A stretch of 64,000 nucleotides of DNA from Kroppenstedtia eburnea (GTDB taxonomy: Bacteria; Bacillota; Bacilli; Thermoactinomycetales; DSM-45169): assembly GCF_013282215.1 (NCBI RefSeq), contig NZ_CP048103.1:3224001-3288000 (forward strand). Reading direction: 5' to 3'. The first letter of the stretch is position 1, and each line of letters opens with the position of its first letter. The notes under the pieces are model-generated. The model did not search any database and had not been told where the DNA came from. It saw nothing but the letters and a program-made list of their open reading frames with translations. Both the position numbers and the translations under genes were made by a program. Of the stretch, positions 44,249-52,338 are shown one piece after another.

Positions 44249-45414
44249 GTGCCCCATCCGGAAATTTAGTTTGGTAATGGAGGAAGGATTTACACTTGGT
44301 TTTCTGGAAGGTAGAGAATCTACCACGGAAACAGCAGGTGAAAGAAATGACCCTTTATGTACGGGAATTAACCAATGAAGAAGGCAACCGCCTCAAAAAA
44401 ATCGCGCGAAAAAACACGGATGGGGTCAAAGTACGGCGTGCATTGGTTATTTTGGCATCTGCTCAAAAAATGAAAGTACCGGAGATCGCCGAACTTTACC
44501 AACTATCCCGAGAGCATATTCGAAAATTCATCCACCGTTTCAACAAAGAAGGAATGGACGCGATTCAGCCTCGGTACAACGGCGGTCGTCCACGTACGTT
44601 TACCCCTGAACAGCGGGCAGACATCATCGAGTTGGCACAGATTCCTCCCAAAGTTTTGGGAATGCCTTTCACCCATTGGTCCTTGACTAAGCTAAAAGAA
44701 GCGGCGGAGAAGAAGGGTATCGTCCGATCGATTAGCATCGAAACGATCCGATGCATATTAGAGGAAGCGAACATCACTTACCAGCACACAAAAACGTGGA
44801 AGGAGTCCAATGATCCTGAGTTTCACACGAAAAAAAACGAATCAAACAGCTCTACAAAACCCCGCCGAAAGATGGACGGGTAATTTGCGTGGACGAGTTT
44901 GGACCGCTGTCGATCCGGCCCTATGCGGGAAAGGGCTGGTTTCCGCAGAAAAAAGCGGATCGCTTGCCAGCCACTTATAACGAAAGCATGGAGTACGTCA
45001 CTTGTTTGCAGCTTTGGATCTCAAGACGGACAAACTGTACGCCCACAACAAGAAAACCAAGCGTCACCAAGATTTTTTGGGCTTTCTTCAGGTGTTGCGT
45101 CGCCGTTTTCACCGGAGCGAACGCCTGTATATTATCTTGGATAACTTTTCTCCCCACCACCATAAAAAAGTGAAAGCATGGGCCGAAAAGAACCATGTGA
45201 AGTTGGTCTACACACCAACATACGCTTCTTGGCTCAACCGCATTGAATGCCATTTCGGTCCGCTTCGGAAATTTGTCCTTGAAGGAAGTAACTATTCCTC
45301 TCATGATGAGTTGATGAAGGCGATTCAGGAGTACATACGGTGGCGCAACAAGAACAAGCGGGACGCTGTGATCCTAAATGAGCAAAACAAGATCAAAGTT
45401 GCCTGAAGGGGCAC
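44249..45414 (+). mobile_element. IS630-family insertion sequence (1166 bp)
   Basis: Inverted ends GTGCCCCATCCGGAAATTTAG and (complement) GTGCCCCTTCAGGCAACTTTG, flanked by TA (44247-44248 and 45415-45416). It encodes one transposase with DDE residues. Joining the flanks gives CGTTATTAGAACGTC, i.e. the stop of tip C followed by the start of Rhs cassette A. Three 155-bp elements with matching ends are in the window. Confidence 0.9.
44347..45406 (+). pseudogene. IS630-family transposase in three reading frames
   Basis: About 353 codons. Frame one (MTLYVRELTNEEGNRLKKIA ... SREHIRKFIHRFNKEG) holds the helix-turn-helix. At AAAAAAAA (44830-44837) reading passes to the -1 frame (KQLYKTPPKDGRVICVDEFG, first Asp). 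A further base is missing near 44998 before LFAALDLKTDKLYAHN, which leads to the second Asp (YIILDNFSPHHH) and Glu (WLNRIECHFGPLRKF). The A8 shift may be programmed -1 frameshifting, known in IS630 elements; the second shift is probably a lesion that inactivates this copy. Confidence 0.85.
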
Positions 45415-45416
45415 TA

Positions 45417-45940
45417 ATAACGAAAGCCAACTCTTCTAGCTAAAACTTTACCTACACTAACAGCTTTTCGTCTAATAGCCGTTTTCCAGGAAACTTTTCG
45501 ACCTACTGCCCCTTCAGGCAACTTTGATCTTGTTTTTCAGCAAGGCGGGGGCAGGATGGTGGGGCGGCTCCGATCTCTTGCAAAGAGCGCAAAGGCTCTT
45601 CGCCTCCCCACCATCCAAGCCAATCTGTGATTTTCCATACAATGTTCGCTGAGGGGGCACTACTTTTCCTACAAGCATATTAAACAACATTCCTCTAGCC
45701 GTTAGATACCATTTTAATCGGTTTACAATTTTTTGCTAAAGCCAGCTCTTACTAATAAACCAGTAACTCTACCAAACCTGGCTGTCAATCCCCAAGTAAA
45801 AGAACTGCTAATTGCTCCAATTACCATGCGTAATACCAAATGTCTCCAATTATACCGTCTCATTTTTAGCCGAACTTCCAACTTATATATTATATATGAA
45901 AGTGCCGCACCTATAGCAGCAATCCAGATTTTTTAGATAA
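45417..45940 (-). pseudogene. Rhs-type tip C remnant, interrupted by a MITE
   Basis: Minus strand. An open stretch without start ([20 protein letters not shown] ... RLKMRRYNWRHLVLRMVIGA, GLTARFGRVTGLLVRAGF) shifts frame near 45735 to VNRLKWYLTARGMLFNMLVG. It is then broken by the 155-bp element and resumes GRKVSWKTAIRRKAVSVGKV LARRVGFRY with its stop at the IS630 target TA. It looks like the end of another basic, membrane-spanning Rhs tip. Nothing is recognisable from 45941 to 46242. Confidence 0.5.
45506..45660 (-). mobile_element. 155-bp MITE of the IS630 element, copy M2
   Basis: Same 155-bp sequence as copies M1 and M3 but in reverse orientation, 91 bp from the right end of the IS630 element. 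TA at both borders (45504-45505, 45661-45662). It interrupts the tip C remnant. Confidence 0.85.
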
Positions 45941-46242
45941 AATGAATAAGGGGATCGTCGCATTTAAAATAAAAATCACTAAAATTGAAGCAAAGGCTAA
46001 ATTAAGTCAAAACCACCCTGTGGAACGTCAAGAATTAATTATTAAGCATCTTGGAAAGCACTTCTAATCAAGATAATCTACGAGTGGCAGCTCTAATGAA
46101 GAAAAACCTCCAAAACTCTGCAAAATATAAATAAAAGTAATTAACCTTTGCCTAAATGAACATAAATAACAACCTACCGCTGCTTCTCCGTAAACAAACA
46201 AAGAGGCTGCTTTTCTAAGCAGTCTGGACATATAAATTGAAG

Positions 46243-46275
46243 AAGAAAGAACAGTGACAGCCACCGTTCTTTCTT
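46243..46275 (-). terminator. Terminator of the GntR-ABC operon
   Basis: Stem AAGAAAGAAC / GTTCTTTCTT with further pairing GTG/CAC near the loop, followed on the minus strand by TTCTTCAATTT. Confidence 0.75.
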
Positions 46276-46293
46276 TACCTTTGGTCACGGGAT

Positions 46294-46608
46294 TTATTTT
46301 TTATTCTGCATCCATTCGACCAACGAAACCACTCCATGGACCACCACAACAATGCCCCAAACAACTGTAACGTAATTCAATTGCTCACTTGCATAGAACT
46401 GAATTCCATCAAAGAGGGGACGGAGTAGAGACACCATCTTCTCTCCATTATCGTTCAAGTTAAAGATGATCCCCATGCGCGACCCGTCAAATAGGATGAA
46501 CAGGAGTTGAAAGATGGCAAATATACTGAGATGGAGCAGCCACCTTGGAATGATGCTGCGGGCGGTTTGCCGGGCCTGCTTTTTCCTCAAGCCATGTCCC
46601 GCATACAT
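46294..46608 (-). CDS. Small membrane protein of the ABC operon
   Basis: 104 aa with two TM helices (about 28-48 and 76-98). Its ATG overlaps the permease stop by one base (TGATG), so it is translationally coupled and probably part of the exporter. I recognise no family. The C-terminus is WMQNKK. Confidence 0.7.
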   Translation of the reverse strand: MYAGHGLRKKQARQTARSIIPRWLLHLSIFAIFQLLFILFDGSRMGIIFNLNDNGEKMVSLLRPLFDGIQFYASEQLNYVTVVWGIVVVVHGVVSLVEWMQNKK

Positions 46609-47225
46609 CAGGTAAGTTCCTTCGCCTTGTAAATTTTTATGGAAAAGCCCCAAGAAATGAAGTACCAAACAAGCGCCCCTGCTACAAGGAGGGACCAAAA
46701 CAAGCCGGTTCCCATTGTTTGAATGACTGATGTGTTGTTGGTTAAATACATATAGGAATAATAAAATCCGTACACTCCTGCAAGTGTGCAAAGAATATAA
46801 AGGATGACGAATGTGAAGATGGTCTTTCTTTCCGACAACTTATATATCAGGGGAAAGAATATGCCCGCGAGCACCATCATCAAAACGAAACTTCCCATCC
46901 ATTCTTCCCAGAGAAGGAAAGCCCATTTGTCATGTAAGACTTTATCAACCGCGAAAACAAGGATCGTACAGATCGCCGTAATGACAAGTAGACTAACGTA
47001 CCGTGCACTGACAATTTCCTTGCGTGTAAAGGGCAGGGAATTCCAGAGTTTATGTCCGTTCGCCTGCTCATCATAATGAAAGGCATTCATCGTCACAATC
47101 GCAGTCATCAACGCAATTACAAATATAATGTCCTTATTCATAAGCATAAAAAAGACGAGCATCCCAAAATAGATTAGCCAGGATAACTTATGAATGACCA
47201 AGTCTTTCTTAATCAACAGCAGCAA
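46608..47225 (-). CDS. ABC-2 type permease
   Basis: 205 aa, six TM helices (for example IYFGMLVFFMLMNKDIIFVI and LFWSLLVAGALVWYFISWGF). Begins at TTG 47225 with AAGGAGGGA upstream, overlapping the ATPase end by 17 bp. Pairs with the ATPase in a YtrB/BcrA-like system, which typically exports or senses cell-envelope-active peptides. The long upstream open frame is a shadow of the ATPase gene. Confidence 0.85.
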   Translation of the reverse strand: MLLLIKKDLVIHKLSWLIYFGMLVFFMLMNKDIIFVIALMTAIVTMNAFHYDEQANGHKLWNSLPFTRKEIVSARYVSLLVITAICTILVFAVDKVLHDKWAFLLWEEWMGSFVLMMVLAGIFFPLIYKLSERKTIFTFVILYILCTLAGVYGFYYSYMYLTNNTSVIQTMGTGLFWSLLVAGALVWYFISWGFSIKIYKAKELT

Positions 47226-48090
47226 CTTTCGTCCCTCCTTGTAAGTAATACATAATATCTTCCAAACTCGCTTTTTCAATAACAGCCTCTGTTCCAAAGA
47301 GCTTTTCCACTGTTTTAATGTCAGGAGATAATGCCTCGAAGCCGGCACTTGTCTTTTTAATGGAAAGGAAGTATTGTTCCGTATCGCGATCGAGCAATTC
47401 AATTCCCCCGCGCACAATGGCATAGTTTTCTTCGATTTCATGCATTTCTTTGGAAAAGACGATCCGTCCTTTTTGGATATACGTAATAAAATCAGCAATG
47501 GACGACAGATCACTCATGATATGGGTCGATAACACGATCGTTTTATTGCCGTCCAGCATGATATCGTGCATGATGTCAAGAAATTCTCTCCGAAATACCG
47601 GATCAAGCCCTGCTGTCGGTTCATCCATGATGAATAAATCAGCATGATGAGAAAGTGCTATGGCAAGAGTGGCTTTCACTTTCATCCCTTTGGAAAAAGA
47701 TTTCAGTTTTTGTTTGAGAGGAAGTTCAAACTTATCACAATACTGACGGAATACAGAGTGATCCCATTGCGTGTAGCAAGGGGCAATCAGCTTTTTCTGG
47801 TCGTACAGTGTCAAATCATCGTATAAGACATCTTCACTGAATACGAAGCCGATTCGATCTTTGATGCTTTTTTCGTTATTGGCGTAGTCCATTCCGAAAA
47901 CGCGCACTTCACCAGAATCCGGCTGCATTAAATTTAATATTATTTTAATGAGGGTTGATTTCCCAGCCCCATTCGAACCGATGAGGCCTGTAACAAATCC
48001 TTTTTTGATTTGCAGCTTCACATCCGACACGTTAAAGCGATCGAACGATTTGTTCACATTCTTCAGCTCAATTACATGTTCCACTACCAT
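47209..48090 (-). CDS. ABC transporter ATPase (BcrA/YtrB type)
   Basis: 293 aa. Walker A GSNGAGKST, signature FSKGMKVKATLA (degenerate LSGGQ as is common in this class), Walker B LFIMDEPTAG, H-loop STHIMSDL. Second gene of a GntR-ATPase-permease-small membrane protein operon. The start, ATG 48090, overlaps the GntR gene end and follows CGAGGAG. Confidence 0.9.
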   Translation of the reverse strand: MVVEHVIELKNVNKSFDRFNVSDVKLQIKKGFVTGLIGSNGAGKSTLIKIILNLMQPDSGEVRVFGMDYANNEKSIKDRIGFVFSEDVLYDDLTLYDQKKLIAPCYTQWDHSVFRQYCDKFELPLKQKLKSFSKGMKVKATLAIALSHHADLFIMDEPTAGLDPVFRREFLDIMHDIMLDGNKTIVLSTHIMSDLSSIADFITYIQKGRIVFSKEMHEIEENYAIVRGGIELLDRDTEQYFLSIKKTSAGFEALSPDIKTVEKLFGTEAVIEKASLEDIMYYLQGGTKVAAVD

Positions 48091-48462
48091 CTACTCCTCG
48101 TATAATATCGTTATCCATTCATTCAGCTCTTTCAGGGACAGTCCGACCTCCTTGCTGTTAGCGATGACTTCCAGCAACTTCTCCTCCATCGCGGTCAGTT
48201 TCTTCTCTTTGATCATGTCAAGGTTTTGTTCTGCGATAAACGAGCCTTTGCCAATAATGGAATAAATATATCCCTCTTTTTCCAGCTCTTCATACGCCCG
48301 TTTCGTTGTAATAACGCTGATATGTAAATCCTTTGCAAGCTGCCGCATGGAGGGGAGGGCATCGCCTTCTTGTAAAGCACCCGATAATACCTTTTCTTTA
48401 ATTTGATCTTTAATTTGATTGTAGATGGGGACTTTTGAACTGTTAGAAATTAATATTTGCAT
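48091..48462 (-). CDS. GntR-family regulator, YtrA subfamily
   Basis: 123 aa: winged helix (PIYNQIKDQIKEKVLSGALQ ... SMRQLAKDLHISVITTKRAY) and a short dimerising tail without a ligand domain, as in YtrA. Such proteins repress the ABC operon they head and are released by cell-wall antibiotics. A perfect palindrome GTGTATATATACAC overlaps its promoter. Confidence 0.88.
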   Translation of the reverse strand: MQILISNSSKVPIYNQIKDQIKEKVLSGALQEGDALPSMRQLAKDLHISVITTKRAYEELEKEGYIYSIIGKGSFIAEQNLDMIKEKKLTAMEEKLLEVIANSKEVGLSLKELNEWITILYEE

Positions 48463-48500
48463 TCCGACCCTCCTTTTGACAGGGCATATCTTTTTAAAAT

Positions 48501-48514
48501 GTGTATATATACAC
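48501..48514. promoter_or_regulatory. Palindromic operator of the YtrA-type repressor
   Basis: GTGTATATATACAC is a perfect 14-bp palindrome that overlaps the downstream end of the -10 box of the GntR-ABC operon. Similar GTGTA...TACAC sites are bound by YtrA-type regulators. Confidence 0.65.
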
Positions 48515-48540
48515 TATAAACAATGTATACGGATTGTCAA
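48513..48540 (-). promoter_or_regulatory. Promoter of the GntR-ABC operon
   Basis: Minus strand: -35 TTGACA, 16-bp spacer, -10 TATAGT, about 50 bp upstream of the GntR start. Confidence 0.7.
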
Positions 48541-48626
48541 TGCGAGAAATTTGGAGGGCAGTCTAAGTGCCTGAAATCCAATTACGGGAGAAGTTACTTC
48601 AAGATCCGTATTCTTATATACTTCCT

Positions 48627-48995
48627 TCAATCAATGACTGTTGTAACTTCATAAACACTGTGATATTTTTTAAATGCCAAATAAACGATAAAACTATTAT
48701 AGGTGGAGCAAATGCCATCAATTCCGTTGGAAGCGGCTGTGGTCCAGAACTCCTCTTGGCCCAAGGGATCGATCGTATAGGTGATCGTCAGCTTCGGCTT
48801 CCAGATTCCTTCGTAATTGGCAAACTCACAGGAATAGTAAGACTTGCGGTCGTTGGATTCCGTGGCATGACGGAGAGAAACCCCGTGGTTGGCGGTCTTG
48901 CCGGTGTACCAGTCCCGGGCCAAGGAAGTCAGGTCAAAATCGTACATTGTGGTCGCCGATGCAGTGCGACTGGTGAAAAACTGATCAAACACCCC
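48627..48995 (-). pseudogene. Fragment of a WapA/Rhs protein: DNRLRE domain end
   Basis: Minus strand, no start codon. DFDLTSLARDWYTGKTANHG, VSLRHATESNDRKSYYSCEF and KPKLTITYTIDPLGQEEFW match the DNRLRE beta-sandwich repeat and the DPxGxExFW junction that precedes the Rhs core in wall-associated WapA proteins. After FWTTAASNGI the sequence loses similarity and ends at TGA in unrelated AT-rich DNA. It is presumably a leftover of the full-length parent gene of the cassettes at 42-44 kb, now separated by the ABC operon. Confidence 0.7.
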
Positions 48996-49025
48996 AAGGC
49001 ATCACCTCGATGAAGGTGATGCCTT
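48996..49025 (+). terminator. Hairpin at the edge of the Rhs island
   Basis: 11-bp perfect stem AAGGCATCACC / GGTGATGCCTT with a short loop and CTTTA after it. No plus-strand gene ends here, so it marks an old boundary. 49026-49244 shows nothing else. Confidence 0.5.
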
Positions 49026-49244
49026 CTTTAATGGATCCTATAGGGTCGGAATTCGTCAGGTCCAGCCACCCACCAAGTTCACACTTTCGGTTTCGCCGGA
49101 CCAACCAACAAATCCCTTTTCAATCCTCAATAGTTAAAAGGAGATGGGATCCAAGGGAATTCGCAGTAAATCGATCTTGATTTATACCATACTGAATGAT
49201 ACCCTTATTTTTGGTAGTAATCTGAAACAGAGGAGGTGGACAGG

Positions 49245-49589
49245 TTGACAATGTATGGAGACAGACGTTGTAACCTGTTCACCTGTTTTTTCCTAATTTG
49301 GGTTCTGCTTATCACTGCCATAACACCATTATATATCGAAGAAGATCGTCATCTCCTGAAAGAATCCCCGATACTTTCCTCATTAAAGCTTGGTTACCAG
49401 GTTGTGGGCAACCGATTGAAGTCGCCGGTCAAAATGAAATGGATCAAAAAACCGGTGTCCTATGTGCGCATTTATCCTGTTATTTTGATCATACTCACAT
49501 TTCCCACCGTTTTCGTCACAGATCTCATCGTGATCTGGATGAAACGTTTGTTTCTCATGCCTACCAAATTCACCTCCACTTTCGTGTAA
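49245..49589 (+). CDS. Hypothetical two-TM membrane protein
   Basis: 114 aa. TM segments at about 13-30 and 78-97, with a basic loop between (KLGYQVVGNRLKSPVKMKW). Start TTG 49245 is favoured by AGGAGG at 49231-49236, although GTG 49236 and ATG 49251 are also in frame. No family recognised. Upstream of, but about 200 bp from, the KhtTU operon. Confidence 0.55.
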   Translation: MTMYGDRRCNLFTCFFLIWVLLITAITPLYIEEDRHLLKESPILSSLKLGYQVVGNRLKSPVKMKWIKKPVSYVRIYPVILIILTFPTVFVTDLIVIWMKRLFLMPTKFTSTFV

Positions 49590-49791
49590 TTCCCCGGTCC
49601 AACTGTTCCTTCCCAATTCGCTGGATTTTCCCATATGGTATGGGTTCAACTGGCTAACCGGAATACAGACTATGTTTGGGGTATACTACAAATCCGGGAT
49701 ATGGCGATGATTATATCCTATACGATTTGGTTGTAGTACCTCTACTTGACATCTGAGAACTGCTGCAATCCAAAGACGGAGGGGATTCAAT

Positions 49792-50283
49792 TTGAATATT
49801 GGGGAAACAGACTTGCCGGGAATTGGGCGTAAGTTTGAAGTGTCCGCCCGAAGTGGCGATCAAATGGTCATCATTATTCATGATGACGGAAGGCGTGAAC
49901 TGTACCGAAAAAATCCCGATGATCCCGATGAAAGTATCTCCATCGCGACATTTGATGATGACGAAGCGAGGCACCTCGCTGGGATCATTGGCGGAATGAC
50001 CTATAAACCGAAGGCACTTGAAACGATCGAGGTAGCCCTCGACGACCTGGTCATCGAATGGTTCAAACTTGAATCAGATGCGAGATGTATCGGCAACACG
50101 ATCGGCAATCTGAAGGTTCGCGAGATGACGGGCGCCACCATCATCGCGGTGATCGATAAAGGACATCAAAAACATCTGATTCCGGGGCCTGATTTTCCAT
50201 TGGTTGCCGGTTCCACCCTGATCGCCGCAGGCGAACGGGCACAGTTGAAAATGTTGAAAATGTATTTACGGAAAGGATTATGA
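49792..50283 (+). CDS. khtT: KhtT-like regulatory subunit of a K+/H+ antiporter
   Basis: 163 aa: N-terminal domain with [13 protein letters not shown] and a C-terminal RCK_C (TrkA-C) domain (about 75-160, IGNLKVREMTGATIIAVID ... PLVAGSTLIAAG). In Bacillus KhtT binds c-di-AMP and gates KhtU. TTG start after GGAGGGG. 15 bp upstream of khtU. Confidence 0.88.
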   Translation: MNIGETDLPGIGRKFEVSARSGDQMVIIIHDDGRRELYRKNPDDPDESISIATFDDDEARHLAGIIGGMTYKPKALETIEVALDDLVIEWFKLESDARCIGNTIGNLKVREMTGATIIAVIDKGHQKHLIPGPDFPLVAGSTLIAAGERAQLKMLKMYLRKGL

Positions 50284-50298
50284 CGGGAGGAGGGAAAT

Positions 50299-51498
50299 AT
50301 GGACACACTAATATTTGAGGTTGGTCTCGCGATTGCTTTGATCGCAGTGGTTGGAGTCTTCTCAACAAAGCTTCGTTTTTCGGTGATTCCCTTTTACATT
50401 CTTGTGGGTATGGTGGTTGGACCCCATGCCCCTCATTTCGGGATTATCGATTTGCGGTTTATCGAGAGCTCGGTTTTTATCGATTTTATGGGACGGCTGG
50501 GCGTGTTGTTTCTGCTGTTTTATCTCGGTTTGGAGTTTTCTGTCGGACGACTTATCAAATCGGGAAAATCGATCGTCATCGGCGGATCATTTTATGTCGC
50601 GATTAATTTTGTTTCCGGGCTTCTGCTCGGGTGGATGATGGGGTTTCCATTGAAAGAAACCATGGTCATTTGCGGAATTATGACCAGTTCTTCCACAGCC
50701 ATCGTGGCTAAAGTGCTGGTCGATCTCAAACGGACCGCCAACCCGGAAACGGAAGTTATCATGGGAATGATCATGTTCGATGATCTGTTCATCGCTGTTC
50801 ACATTTCGCTTTTATCCGGGTTGGTACTGAGCGGTGCAACATCATGGACTGGTGTGCTGTTCACCTCCTTGACAGCCCTGGTCTTTATCCTCCTGTTTAT
50901 CGTCGTGGGACGAAGATTGATGCCGTGGATTGATAAAGCGCTCAACGTGCGTTCCACAGAATTGTTTCTGCTCCTCGTGATTGCTTCTTTGTTTCTTGTT
51001 TCGGGCTTCTCCGAAACACTGCATGTGGCGGAAGCGATCGGAGCATTGCTGATCGGACTGGTGCTGGCGGAATCCGTTCATGCCAAACGAATTGAACAAT
51101 TGGTGCTGCCTTTCCGGGATCTGTTCGGTGCCATGTTTTTCTTCAGCTTCGGCTTGACCATTGACCCGACTTCCCTGGGAGGGGCTGTGTGGGTGGCCGT
51201 TGTCGGTGTCCTGTTGACCATCGTCGCCAATCTATTGTCGGGCGTCTTTGCCGGGCGTGCATCCGGCGTATCCGCAAAGTCTTCGGTGAATATCGGATTC
51301 ACCCTTGTCTCCCGCGGCGAATTCTCGATCATCATGGCCAATATCGGCAAAGAGGGAAATCTGATGCCGGCCGTTCAGTCCTTTGCCGTACTTTATGTTC
51401 TGATCCTCGCTGTGATTGGACCCTTGTTGACAAAGGAGTCGAAAACGATTTACGGTCTGTTTCAAAAAGTGACGGGCCGGGTCCAGGCCCGGGAATGA
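50299..51498 (+). CDS. khtU: KhtU-like CPA2 K+/H+ antiporter
   Basis: 399 aa, about 12 TM helices, monovalent cation:proton antiporter-2 family (LVGMVVGPHAPHFG, GIMTSSSTAIVAKVL, FSFGLTIDPTSLGG). Exports K+ in exchange for H+ when cytosolic K+ or c-di-AMP is high. Strong site GGGAGGAGGG before the ATG. Ends with a bidirectional terminator shared with the convergent second KhtT gene. Confidence 0.92.
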   Translation: MDTLIFEVGLAIALIAVVGVFSTKLRFSVIPFYILVGMVVGPHAPHFGIIDLRFIESSVFIDFMGRLGVLFLLFYLGLEFSVGRLIKSGKSIVIGGSFYVAINFVSGLLLGWMMGFPLKETMVICGIMTSSSTAIVAKVLVDLKRTANPETEVIMGMIMFDDLFIAVHISLLSGLVLSGATSWTGVLFTSLTALVFILLFIVVGRRLMPWIDKALNVRSTELFLLLVIASLFLVSGFSETLHVAEAIGALLIGLVLAESVHAKRIEQLVLPFRDLFGAMFFFSFGLTIDPTSLGGAVWVAVVGVLLTIVANLLSGVFAGRASGVSAKSSVNIGFTLVSRGEFSIIMANIGKEGNLMPAVQSFAVLYVLILAVIGPLLTKESKTIYGLFQKVTGRVQARE

Positions 51499-51516
51499 TT
51501 CATTGATATGGAAAGG

Positions 51517-51557
51517 CAAGAGGGCATCGCCTGTCGAGGCAGGCGGTGCCCTCTTGC
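51517..51557. terminator. Bidirectional terminator between khtU and second khtT
   Basis: Stem GCAAGAGGGCATCGCCT / AGGCGGTGCCCTCTTGC with one mismatch and a short loop. Confidence 0.8.
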
Positions 51558-51596
51558 GTCTTTAAGCTCTTCATCGGAAGGGGAATTTGACTGTGA

Positions 51597-52085
51597 CTAT
51601 TCCCCATCAAGAATCTGTTTGAGATTGTTGATCTGTTTTCTTTTGCCAGCAATGACCAGCGTCGCGTCTGAAACAAGAACATGGTCGGGCCCGGGATTGA
51701 TCGTTTTGCGCTGGTTTTTTTCAATCACGGCGATAATCGTCGTGCCCGTTCTTTGGCGAACCCTCAGCTCTCCGATGGTTGTTCCGTTGCATTTGGCATG
51801 AGGGGGGATCTTATACCACTCGATGATCAAATCCTCCAGAGCGATTTCGATGTTTTCCAATGCTTTGGGTTGATAACTCATTCCACCGATGATCCCGGCC
51901 AGTTGCCGGGCCTCCTCATCGTCCAGCGTAACGATACATTTATTTTCGTCCGGGTCTTTGGGATCGGATTGATACATTTCCCGCCTGCCGTCGTCATGGA
52001 TGATAACCACGGCCTTCTCTCCGGAGCGAGTCTCCAATTGAATTTTGCGACCGATTCCTGGTATATCCGTTTCTCGTATATCCAA
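51597..52085 (-). CDS. Second KhtT-like RCK_C protein
   Basis: 162 aa, clearly homologous to the KhtT at 49792 over its full length ([71 protein letters not shown]). TTG start after AAGGAGG. It is convergent to khtU and has its own promoter region, so it is not simply a tandem duplicate. It may replace KhtT under other conditions or serve another antiporter. Confidence 0.85.
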   Translation of the reverse strand: MDIRETDIPGIGRKIQLETRSGEKAVVIIHDDGRREMYQSDPKDPDENKCIVTLDDEEARQLAGIIGGMSYQPKALENIEIALEDLIIEWYKIPPHAKCNGTTIGELRVRQRTGTTIIAVIEKNQRKTINPGPDHVLVSDATLVIAGKRKQINNLKQILDGE

Positions 52086-52257
52086 AATGGAATCCTCCTT
52101 CTTCCGTCCCCTTCAATTACGGATCTGTTATACATAGCATAACGATCCGATAAAGAATGTCAAATGATGCCGTTCCACGCAACTGAACCTGTCCCCACCG
52201 GTCGATGCAGGTGGGAACGGGGCGGGAATCCGCGTTAGCGATTTGCCGGATAAAACA

Positions 52258-52284
52258 GGCTCACGCCGGATCCCTGCGTGAGCC
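52258..52284. terminator. Terminator hairpin
   Basis: 9-bp stem GGCTCACGC / GCGTGAGCC, flanked by AAAACA and TCTGTTTT. It faces the dehydrogenase operon on the minus strand. Confidence 0.6.
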
Positions 52285-52338
52285 CATCTGTTTTCGCCTG
52301 TAAGATCAACTTTGCGGATTCTTTCTTCATATTTTGAA

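Noticed and set aside
45733-45936. 67-codon plus-strand ORF in the Rhs island
   Set aside because: The minus strand at this place encodes a better-supported tip remnant; the plus frame lacks a ribosome site.
46064-46288. 74-codon minus-strand ORF after the ABC operon
   Set aside because: Its start lies inside the terminator hairpin of the operon and it has no ribosome site.
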